From Muricea muricata (taxonomy: Eukaryota; Cnidaria; Anthozoa; Malacalcyonacea; Plexauridae), in NCBI GenBank assembly GCA_963855995.1, contig OY979730.1, positions 9,277,300 through 9,341,299 on the forward strand: a stretch of 64,000 bases of DNA, given 5' to 3'. Position 1 is the stretch's first letter. Every line of letters starts with the position of its first letter. Shown here piece by piece: positions 1-10,300 of the stretch. Position numbers and translations under genes: made by a program. The notes under the pieces are model-generated. The model worked only from the letters and a program-made list of their open reading frames with translations. It ran no database searches and had not been told where the DNA came from.

Positions 1-705
1 GAATCAGAGTTAAATGATCAAATAGACGCCAGTGTTAAGTTTGCGGAAACGTTGGGTTCCAATCCTTCGGATGAGTTTGCTAAAAAGAGTGGTAGAAGAA
101 TAAGCAGACATTTAGATGACAACCCTGAGACGTCGGCGGTTATTTCACTTCACGCCAGCTATCGAAAGTGTATGATTGAAGTCCTTGACTCTCTCATTAC
201 AGAGTATAGAGATAACATACGGGATTGTTTAGAAAAGATCAAACCTTTAGCTGTTATCCTTCAGCCTCCGATGACCCAACCGATGTTTGAACAAGTAGAA
301 CTGGTCGCTGGACTTTTTCCTCCATCGGTCACCGTAGATTCCTCATCACTAGCTGCAGAACTCGAGATTTTTGTGAACTTTGTAACTGAGACTGAAGAAA
401 CATGCAAGACGGTCGACGGCGCAGGAAAGATTGCCTTTGAAAATAGAATAATTTTCCCTAACGTTTACAGATGCTACAAACTTCTGTTCACTGCACCAGT
501 AAGTGTGGCAGACATCGAAAGGTCATTCAGCAAAATGAAGACAGTCAAGAATTATTTGCGATCAACGATGAAAGATGAACGACTAGAAGACCTGATTGTC
601 CTCTCAACGGAAAAGGACTTGACAGATACAATTGATCTTGATGCTGTTCTTAAAAGTTGGGCAACCAGAAAAAATCGAAAACTCAAAATTCGGTTCAAGA
701 AATGA
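1..705 (+). CDS. hAT/ZMYM-like transposase, C-terminal part (5' truncated by window)
   Basis: The reading frame is open from base 1 to the TAA at 703-705, so at least 234 residues are present and the 5' part lies outside the window. The last ~70 residues fit the hAT-family C-terminal dimerisation region: a stretch reading S-V-A-D-I-E-R-S-F-S-K-M-K, then L-R-S-T-M-K-D-E-R-L-E-D-L, equivalent to the 'ERxFSxxxxIK...RxxMxxERL' core of hAT transposases and host ZMYM-type proteins. The upstream residues are helical and charged with no zinc-finger motif visible. It could be the end of a degenerate or live hAT element, or a domesticated ZMYM1-like gene; the visible part has no internal stop. The basic C-terminus (K-I-R-F-K-K) is compatible with nuclear localisation. 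No intron is needed in the visible part. Confidence 0.7.
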   Translation, partial: ESELNDQIDASVKFAETLGSNPSDEFAKKSGRRISRHLDDNPETSAVISLHASYRKCMIEVLDSLITEYRDNIRDCLEKIKPLAVILQPPMTQPMFEQVELVAGLFPPSVTVDSSSLAAELEIFVNFVTETEETCKTVDGAGKIAFENRIIFPNVYRCYKLLFTAPVSVADIERSFSKMKTVKNYLRSTMKDERLEDLIVLSTEKDLTDTIDLDAVLKSWATRKNRKLKIRFKK

Positions 706-3309
706 ACGCTATACCTTAATTGTTTTTACTCAGCGAACTCTGCTAAAATAAGAAGTAATATAAATTGAGATTATTGTTACAGTATGTCATTGAAATTTCA
801 ACGATGATTAAAGGTTACTTTAATAAATCCTCTAACAATGGTAAACGTGTATGTCAAAAGCGTCATTATTTTATCTGTTAGCTACACTCTTTGGTAGGGC
901 ATTCGGTGTAGGCCACGCCCTTTTGCAGGGCAAAACGACTCCACACACCCCCCCCCCCCCCCGTACTCAGAGCCAAGTTACGCCCCTGGTTCCACTCATA
1001 ACAAAGGCAGATTCCCAGGTAGATAAAAGTTGCTCAAATTTAAAATCTTTTGAACATTTCTCGAATTCAAACTCTAGTTTCTATTTATTTATAGGCATAG
1101 CAAACCGAAACAGTCTTAGATATATTCAGTTACTACAAATCGTAAGGTAAAAAATGTAGAAAAAGCATTTGTTCACATAACAGAATGGATACCATCCTTA
1201 AATTAATGAATTGTGAATTTTCACTGCTTTACTGCCCCCATCACAAATTAACAAAATACTAAAGTCCTCCAATTTGAAATTCAACCAGGCAGATATATTA
1301 ATATATGTATACAATACAGCACATTAGCATAAATTTCTAACTTTGTCATATTAATGTTAGAACTTGTGAAGAGATAATGTAATGTATGGATGTACAGGAA
1401 AGATGGCTGTAACCTATCATCTGCTTTATTTGTTTTTGAGTCCCATCTTTCTAGCATGCAGGGGGTGCCCCTCCACCCAAACCAAAGAACTGGCTAAAAG
1501 TGGACATTGTATGGCAATTATTGTATTGTTATTATAGACTTATGTACTAAAATTTCAGTGATAAAACTGACAAGAAATTTCAGCTAATAAAACAAGACAA
1601 GAGTGGTATAAATGGACCCCTTTGGTAGCACACTCCACCTGGCCATGCCACAATTTAGCATCGGAAAATTGTGCCAACTGCTAAATAAAGAATTCCTTAG
1701 GTGGTGGTATTTCCTGATATTGTGAATTTTATGAAATTCAAATTTTCAAAACTTGTTTCATTGATAAAATTTCCTTCAAAACAATTACATCACCTTTTAT
1801 CTTGCAAATTGTCCACAATAGTAAAAGAAATAAACTGGTAGTGTTCTATTTATGATTGGTACCTAGACTTGATGATGGTCAACTCTAGGTACCAATTATA
1901 GCAGAGTAAAGCAATACACATATGAAAAAATGCAAGTTTGTAATATCCATATAAAATTCCAGCCCTTGATGGCTTTATGAAAATTACAAATGATGTAAAC
2001 TCTTGCACATGTAATAAATTATATATGAGTAGTGTTAGCTGTAATTGAATGGTTGAATGAAGTTTTAACAAATGTTGCTGACACAGAAAGTTATAGAAAA
2101 AATTGAGGCAGTTTATGAAAGTGTAGTAAGAAGTTGAGTGTAATGTGTTGTTTTTTTTTGCATTAAAATATTGTTGTTTTTAAATTAACACCCCTTGTTA
2201 ATTTTTGAATTACATCATAAAACAACTACTGTTTTTGGATTTTAATGCCATTATATCAAGAATTAACGCTCGTTTGTGTTATTCACCTTGGCCAGTGTTC
2301 AGCTAAGACTACTACTCAAACTCATGTAAGGTAATCCATTGATTTGAATTCCACATCTTGATTCTGCATTATGAATACTGGATTCCAGACCTATAATATA
2401 GAGATTCCAGGGACGATATAGAGACATTTTTGGATCCTAAATTCCATCCTCTGCATTCCAAATAACTGGCCTGGATTACCTTACATTGATCAATACTGAA
2501 GTAGAGTAAATGCCCACTAGAAAACTCTGATTTAGGCAGGGCTTGATTAAAGGTTTTTTAAAAACAAAAATCTTTATTCTTTAATTTATTTAAAGAAGAT
2601 TAAAATATATTTTACAATCTTAATCACTTCCTGCTCCCAGATCCCACAATTATGTCACCCCTCCCCAGTAGCTACTCCTTAATAATAGAATATAAACTCA
2701 AAATACAATGTAAAAACCCAAATTTCCTTCAGTTCCCCTATCTTACACACGTTTTTCCTGAATGCCATATTCACAATATAAGTCAAACCTTCTCTTACTT
2801 ACTTCCTATTACCATATTTAATTAATAAAGAAGATTTGTCCTCAAAACTAAAGCCGTCTTTAATTATTAAAAGAAGATGAAATTAGAGAATAATTAATTT
2901 TAAAAAAATTGGGACATAAAACACCATGAGTATTTTAGTTCCATTCGGCCTCAGTGGAAAGTAGGCCACTTTAGTGGAAGATCTTTCACGGGAGGCTTCT
3001 TTGTAAATGTTTAAATGCAGCAGGGTATTAAATGCGGTAGACTTTTTTTAGAAACTAGCAATGTGGTAGAAGAATATTGTGGATGCATGATCCAATGTAG
3101 AGTTTCCCCTCTGAGCGGGCACCACCTGGCACCTGTTATCAGTGACAATGAAACTGTAATGATGTAAAAATGAATGTAATTGATTGATTTGAACATGGGG
3201 TCTTTCAAAATATTCTACAATGCCTAAACGTTCTGCAAGTATTCTATTGTCGTAGTGGCAACCAAAGAACTGGTGGAAACCTGTGCAGCAGAAAATTCAA
3301 CGAGGGTAG
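706..3309. other. gene-free A+T-rich stretch
   Basis: No convincing exon seen. It contains a 14-nt poly(C) run near 949-962 preceded by a CA-rich stretch, and short A+T-rich ORFs without recognisable motifs. The pair of sentences around 2,330-2,480 (ggtaatcca...attccagacc) contains partial direct and inverted copies of a 'GGTAATCCA' word, probably an old repeat. Confidence 0.4.
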
Positions 3310-3640
3310 GGACCATTCATTATTTATGGCCGGGTTGGGCTGGTAAGAATGTGGGGGGGCATCCAAAATTTTAGGCAATTTGAGGGGGTCATAGAAATAG
3401 GTTGGGGGGGGGGGTCACCTGCTATTCAATAATTTGTTCAGTGATATGTTCATCACACTAATACTTATTATAAAATATGAATGTAAATATGAATTGGAGG
3501 GCTAGTTTAATATATATTTGTATTTTCATCAAGGGGAGTCATGGATTTTTTGCTTTTTAAATAAGAGGGGTCAAGGCATTTCTTTTTGGTTTATGACAGA
3601 TATTACCAGCCCACCCCCGGCCATAAATAATGAATGGTCC
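3310..3640. mobile_element. MITE-like element with ~24-bp terminal inverted repeats
   Basis: The left end begins GGACCATTCATTATTTATGG and the right end is its reverse complement. The inverted arms continue imperfectly (GGGCTGGTAA versus TTACCAGCCC). The ~330-bp interior has no ORF and contains an 11-nt G run at about 3,403-3,413. I could not define a clear target-site duplication, so the superfamily is not assigned. Confidence 0.6.
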
Positions 3641-5051
3641 TGTATGGCTTTGCGGTAGTTTTGATGTGAAGCTCAGAAAACTGTGGAAGATGAGGAGACA
3701 AACTTTCCGCATTGGCCATTCGGTAAATGGTTAGCATTTACAACATTTCTTTAGCTAAAAATGTAGTTCCTAAAACACCTTGTGTACTTTATTGAAACAA
3801 TCCAAGACGAATTTGCAAAGCAAAGTCAACACAGCGGCTTTTTCCTAGACAGAACGAACCACTTATCAGGTGACTCGTCCGGCCGGGCTTTGGAACAACA
3901 TCAACAAGAATTTTTAAACGTCTCGCAATAACGTTACGGTAAACTAGTAACTTTTAATGCAAAATACATACCAGGAAAACTTCTGCTTTTGGTGGTGGTC
4001 GACAATTCAGCATTTCTCCTTCCTTTAATTATTATTGGCCTTCATCCGAAGATCAAAAGCTAGTTTTAACTTTGAAATTCGCAGTTCGCTCGCTGACAGC
4101 AGTCTTAAATTTTGCCACTTCGACAAGTGGTCACATGCTGCAAAATGGCTAATACTATTGGACAACTTTGTTATTGTTTTTGGAAAAAACGCTTTTCTAT
4201 TGGCAGCAATAGTAGCTTCAATGCACTACGGACCAGTGAACTGTATATAAATACCTGGAACGATAACTTGGCCGCCATCTTTGAAGCCAAATTGAAGGCC
4301 GCCATGCACGTCACGCCGCGAGAATATGACCTATTTTCAAAAGCTCTTTTCGACCCTTTAACTTCGTGTTTTAGAGCCAGTTAGATGCTAAATATTTTCT
4401 AGATAGATTGAAATTTCATGTACCTCAACTTTCTAGGACGTCCAGTTAGGTTTTAAAATATTTTTTGGCTGCTAAAAATGAAAAACAGTTTCGGCGAAAA
4501 CTTTGTCACGAAATATCATTTTTAAACAACTGATACCTCTCGAGTTTTAACAGTTAGATGGAAGAGGCTGCCAAGAACTATCCGTAACCGAAGTTTAAAG
4601 CTTTGAAACTAATGCTATCTGACGAAAAATGTAAGTTTTATACGTATTTTTGAATTAACCATACAAATACACCACTTCGAAAACCTCAATTTACTCACGT
4701 ATTAGAAGGGCAACAGCAAAGACTAAAAGCTCAAAATAGACAACGATACCTGGACTTTAGCACAAGATACGTTTTGGAAGTGTTGAAAAGTTTTAAAGCA
4801 ATATATTCTTGAGTTGAAGAGCGTAGTTTGCTTCGTAGTTTGCTTCGGCACGTTGAAACTTTCGTCATTTTCCAGAGCAAAAAAGTGATAGCCCTCAATT
4901 TTTGCCGTAACAAAGTGCAGAACAGTCAGTACTATCCAGAAAACCAGGATCGAATCTTTAAAATTGAAGCCTTGTGAAGAAAATTCTTATTTTTCAAGCA
5001 TATTTTCGCTCAAAAACAAACTTTTCACTCCTCGTAACTTTCCCCAGTAAG
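3641..5051. other. gene-free stretch with a copy of a dispersed repeat
   Basis: No supported exon. About 4,200-4,315 carries, in reverse orientation, a repeat (TTGGCTTCAAAGATGGCGGCC, then ...GTTCCAG...AGTTCACTGG) that also occurs near 24,945-25,015, 26,035-26,113 and 55,455-55,505. The ORFs here (60-90 aa) show no domain and appear to be fortuitous. Confidence 0.4.
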
Positions 5052-5561
5052 GCTAGGGTTAGGGTTAGGGTTAGGGTTAGGGTTAGGGTTAGGGTTAGGG
5101 TTAGGGCTAGGGCTAGGGCTAGGGCTAGGGCTAGGGCTAGGGCTAGGGCTAGGGCTAGGGCTAGGGCTAGGGCTAGGGCTAGGGCTAGGGCTAGGGCTAG
5201 GGCTAGGGCTAGGGCTAGGGCTAGGGCTAGGGCTAGGGCTAGGGCTAGGGCTAGGGCTAGGGCTAGGGCTAGGGCTAGGGCTAGGGCTAGGGCTAGGGCT
5301 AGGGCTAGGGCTAGGGCTAGGGCTAGGGCTAGGGCTAGGGCTAGGGCTAGGGCTAGGGCTAGGGCTAGGGCTAGGGCTAGGGCTAGGGCTAGGGCTAGGG
5401 CTAGGGCTAGGGCTAGGGCTAGGGCTAGGGCTAGGGCTAGGGCTAGGGCTAGGGCTAGGGCTAGGGCTAGGGCTAGGGCTAGGGCTAGGGTTAGGGCTAG
5501 GGCTAGGGTTAGGGCTAGGGCTAGGGTTAGGGCTAGGGTTAGGGCTAGGGTTAGGGCTATG
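5052..5561 (+). repeat. interstitial telomere-like hexamer array, (TTAGGG)n flanking (CTAGGG)n
   Basis: About 85 consecutive hexamers. The first ~8 are mostly the canonical metazoan TTAGGG. Then a homogeneous block of CTAGGG variants runs from about 5,105 to 5,488 (over 60 copies), and the 3' end alternates TTAGGG and CTAGGG. Unique-looking sequence flanks both sides, so this is interstitial in the window. It could be an old fusion or repair insertion, or the array could mark a subtelomere. The long RA/AL-repeat ORFs read through it on both strands are artefacts of the hexamer. Confidence 0.95.
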
Positions 5562-5837
5562 GTTGTTTTTAAGGACTGGGGTTGTTGGTTACACATGAGC
5601 GAGATGTCCAGTTGTTCGGATTTCTCTTAAAGTTTTTTGCAAAAATTGTGGTTAAAATAAGGGAAAAAATATTCACGGTCAGTAATTAAAATCCACCGTT
5701 TTTTTAACGAGTGATCCAGTAATGCAGGTTTTTGAATGAATTACTATGGTGTCTTGTTCAAATCATGCTAGTGTCTATGTCAAAAAAGTGTTGCTAAATA
5801 TCGGTAATTTACATCCCATGAGCTTTTTGTCCTTTGA

Positions 5838-6815
5838 TAATGTCTTTGGTATGATTTCCAAGTTGGTTTGGTTCTAATCTCGCTGAAAACCGCTTCGGTT
5901 TTTGTTCTAAAATGAAGAAGAAAATTATTTAAAGTCAATATAATTTAAATCGCTTACTCAGGTATGAACGTGTGGTCCAGTCAGTGGTGAAGGCCTGCGT
6001 ATGAATTTCCTGCTTGTTTGGTTCAAATCTCGCTAGTTTAAGTCTGTTGCCATCTATTTTGCTTAAAATGAAGTGAAAAATTGTTAAAGTCAATATAATT
6101 AAAATCACGATCTCAAGTATGAACGTGTGGTCTAGCGGTGCAGGCCTGTGTGTGAATTTCCTGTCAGTTTGGTTCAAATGACGCTAGTTTAAGTCAGTTG
6201 CCCACTATTTTGCGTAATTTTAAAATGAAGTGAAAAAATGTTAAAGTCAACATAATTTAAATCACTTTCTTAGGCATGAATTTGTGGTTCAGTGGTAAAG
6301 GCTTTAGTGTGAATTTCCATGTTAGTTTGGTTCAAATTTTGCTGAAGACTGTTGCAGGATTTTTTGCTTGAAATAAAGTTAAAAATTGGTTAAAGTCAAT
6401 AATTTAAAACCATTCTCAAGCATGAACGTGTGGCCTAGTGGTAAAAACCTTGGTATGAATTTCAAACTAGTCTGGTTCAAATCTCGCTAAAGATCATGAA
6501 CGTTGCGAGCCATTTTTTGCAAGGTTGAAATGAAGGTAAAAAATTGGTGAAAGTCCATTAATAATCTTTTATATCACATTGTCGAGCATTAATTTGTGGT
6601 GCAGTAACAGGCTTGCGTTGGTGTGTGAATTTATAACCAGTTCGTCTGATTTAATTCTCGCTGAAGACGCCGTGAAGGAGTTCGCGTACGTTTTTGCGCA
6701 AAATGAAGTAAAAAGTTGCCGTTGGTCAAAATCAATAGTTCTATTCTCAAGCATGAACGAGTGGTGCAGTGACACGAATTACCAGTTACAGTTTGGTTTA
6801 GTTCTCTGTGAAGAC
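5838..6815 (+). repeat. tandem array of tRNA-like (SINE-type) units, ~155 bp period
   Basis: Six units start with a CATGAACGTGTGG-like word at about 5,962, 6,117, 6,275, 6,420, 6,587 and 6,752, preceded by a partial unit from ~5,838. Each carries a box A-like segment (TGGTCTAGTGGTNAAGGCC type) and, ~40 nt later, a box B-like GGTTCAAATCTCGC, the layout of a Pol III internal promoter in tRNA-derived SINEs. A shared tail follows (AAAATGAAGTGAAAAATTG...TTAAAGTCAATATAATTTAAATC). The units are diverged from each other. The array lies 0.5-1.4 kb upstream of the NAE1 start codon. Confidence 0.75.
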
Positions 6816-7300
6816 TATTTGATTGGATTGGATTCGTATGATCAGAGATTGGTTACACTGTGTAGCGTTTCTTGCAACGTGTCTTGCAATCTCAGTAGAG
6901 GCTGGAATCTATGTGGCTTTCATTGGCTTTTCAACAGCAATATTGCGAGACAAGTTGCAAGAGGGATGTTACACTGTGCAATAGCTAGAAAATGCGTTGC
7001 GGCAATCGTTGCGCGGAAAAGTAGAGCCTGATTCTACTTCATGCAATGCTTTTTGCAACAAAAATGTTGCGTGACTTTATCATTATGATTATTATGATTG
7101 CGAGGCATGTTCAACCTTTCAATTTCGCTTGCGACTTGCATGTCGCACGAAAATTGCGAGACAAGTTGCATAGTACATGCCTCGAAGCGTGGCTTGGTCT
7201 AAAACAGCAGCGTGGAATGAAGTACGTCCTGACACGAAAACTGCTGACTGACGTTTTCAACGCAGATTGCCGGCACAGGTTTTTTAAACATGGTGGAATT
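6816..7300. other. NAE1 upstream region / probable 5' UTR
   Basis: The sequence between the SINE array and the NAE1 start codon is rich in TTGCAAC/GTTGC words (for example TTGCGAGACAAGTTGCA at ~6,942 and again near 7,155) that recur elsewhere in the window as dispersed repeats. The transcription start cannot be fixed by eye; no clear TATA box was found. Confidence 0.3.
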
Positions 7301-10300
7301 ATGAAGAGGAAGAGTTGTGAAAGTGCTGAAAATCATTGCGAGAAACCGGCGAAAATGACCAGATCCACTGAGAAAGACAAGAAATATGATAGGCAATTGA
7401 GGTAAGCTCGACAAGGTAGTGGTGTGGGGGTTTGTCACACGACAGTTAAACTAAGTATTTTATGATACAAAATAGCTGCTTATAATTAGAGCACTGCAGC
7501 CTGAGCTGTCACAGGTCCAGAGGTCACTGAGGCAGGTCAGCCATCACAGGTTGAAGTGTTAACAGTAAGAGCATATACGACATCATTTAATATCTTTTTT
7601 GTGCACAGGAAGCTAGAGGAAATTAACCTAAATCTGGATTGAATTTCCATCCTGAATGACAATTCGAGTATTTGACTGGTTATTGCATGACCTATGCAGG
7701 ATTAGCTGTTATGTTTAACCTTGGCATCAAGTATCAAACAGTGTGGAAAAAGTGTACTTACTTGCAAGGTTCCAGATTGCAAAGTTTGCTGTGCGTGGAG
7801 AAGATCTTCCCGCGCACTTTTGTATTTGTCCGCGCAAAATATATAAGATACATACTATCCGCGCAATACTTTGCGGGAAAATGTATTTGTAGAATAAAAA
7901 ACATTCAAAATGCAACATGACCGTGTTCTGCGGATGCGAACGTCAACATATGTCAGCCGACACAACATACCTGGAATATATTTATTAGTAGAACTCATAC
8001 TCATAGAAATTTTGTCATGAGAAAACGTCACTTTGGTTAGCTTTCTCGCAGTGCATAATTTTTTTGTGTGGACATGGGAGCCCTTTTTATTCGCGCATTA
8101 GTGGTCCTTTCATTGAATTGCCTTCCCTGCACACTTTGCAAACTCTGCAATATGGACAAGATACAATACAATAACAAACAAACTTTGAAAATTAAAATTA
8201 TTTCAGGCTTTGTATACTTATCCATTATGTAGCTACACAATATCATAATTATGTAATTATACTCATCTGGTAGAAATTTGATGGTATCAAAATAGTGCAT
8301 ATGTATATTTTCTAGGCTATGGGGCGATCACGGTCAGAGAAAGCTTGAAAATGCCAAAGTGTGTTTAATTAATGCAACAGCTCTTGGAACAGAGATTCTT
8401 AAAAATCTGGTACTGCCTGGTACGTTTACTATGACCTGGTATTTTTATGAGTTTGCTGTACATGGGGAATAACACACAGCTTGTGCAACATGTCTGTTGA
8501 CATCTTGCGAGCAAACTTGTTATCAACATGCAATGTCAAAATGAGTTTGCATGGCTTGTGATGGCTTGTTGTCAACAGACATGTTGCAAGTTGATTGTCA
8601 AAACTTGTTATCCACAGGCTTGCTGCAAGTTGTTCTAACAAGTTGTAACAAGTCTGCATATGAAAAGTTGCAACAAGCCTGAATTTAGCAGACTTGTTGC
8701 AACTTGATGAAATCGAAAAGTTTATTGCAACTTAAAACCAATACCAGCCGACAATTTCAAAAGGTATAATACAAAACATAATCCGAAGATTAGCATCTTG
8801 AAACCCAAAATATAGCAAGAAAACTGAGCTAGTAATATTTCGATTTTATTACAACATCATCATCAGACTATCGGAGTTAGTCTGATGATGATTTTGTAAA
8901 AAAATCAAAATATTACTTACTCAGTTTTCTTGCTACCTGTTGCAATATTTATTACAACTTGTTGACAAGAACCTATGGCGCATGGTATACTAGCCCAATT
9001 GGTTGGATAGCTCAGCCTGGTTTGAAGATGTTATATTTCAAAATTGTGTCTAGTTCTATGATACACTGAGTACTTAACACCATGATACATAATAATTAAC
9101 TTGATTTTGTTATTATTGTTAAGGGATTGGGTCTTTTTCTATTGTGGACAAACACAAAGTCTGTCATAAAGACGTTGGAAACAAGTAAGCAAAGAAAAAA
9201 CATGTGGAAATCTGTTGGAAATGTTATGTATTATAGATATTGTGTTTCTCTAACCCTTGCTAACTAGCATGAGGTGCTTCATTCATTTATTATAGCTTCT
9301 TTCTAAGTAAAGACTACATTGGAAAAAGTCGAGCTCGATGCGCTGTTGAACATTTGCAAGAGCTAAACCCTGACGTCTCTGGGCATTTTATTGATGAGGT
9401 AAGAAATCAGAGGAGGTAGACTTTATAATTCTCTTCACTTATTAATGACAAAACTAGTCCTCAAAGACAAGTGTTAAGTCGTTGCGAAAATATTTTCTGA
9501 AAATTGCTCAAAATTGCTCAATAACCAATAAGCATGGTGTATTAACAACGTCAATTTCCCAATGGACCGATTGCATTATGGACAGAATTTTGAAAAAAGT
9601 TGAAAAGGGAAAATTTAATACCACAGCATTCAAGAGCATCCTAAAATTCGTAAAATTGCAAAGTTTGGTCTCGAAATGTTGTAAAATGAGGAAAATATAG
9701 CCCTGCAAAGTTTGCGAATTTTGTATACTTTTGTATTACGCACTGAAAATTGATACCGTTTTCTCGATGTTGGTATCAATTTTCCGTGCGTAATACAAAA
9801 ATATACAAAATTTGCAATCTTCACAGGCTTACATTTTCCACATTTTACAACGTTTCGCAACCAAACTTTGCAATTTTACTAATTTTAGGATGCTCTTCAA
9901 TGCTGTGGTAATAAATTTTCCTATTTCAACTTTTTTCAAAATTTTGCCCATAATGCAATCGGTCCATTTAAGCATACAGAAATAAGCATTAAATTTGAAA
10001 AAGTCTAGAATAAATTATTTGACGTGTACATCGTAATAGTCATACACTGATTCCATATCTAAACCTCGCTATCAGAAATAGCGGTGGACTTTAGGCGAGT
10101 GTTGTTAAGGTGGCTCCACTTATATTAAACACACTCATCTGTAAATTGACGAGATTTTTCACCTAATACAACCACCCTGAGCTGTCATGCATGAATTGTG
10201 CGATTGTGACGAAAATTTTGTCCATTGCATGAGCCAAACATTTTGTTTTTAATATCTATAGCCAAGGAGCTTTTTAAAACTATTGTCTTCCATGCTGCAA

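Noticed and set aside
4974-5630. 218- and 200-codon ORFs on both strands with Arg-Ala/Leu-Ala dipeptide repeats
   Set aside because: They are translations of the CTAGGG/TTAGGG hexamer array; no exon signals or non-repeat coding part.
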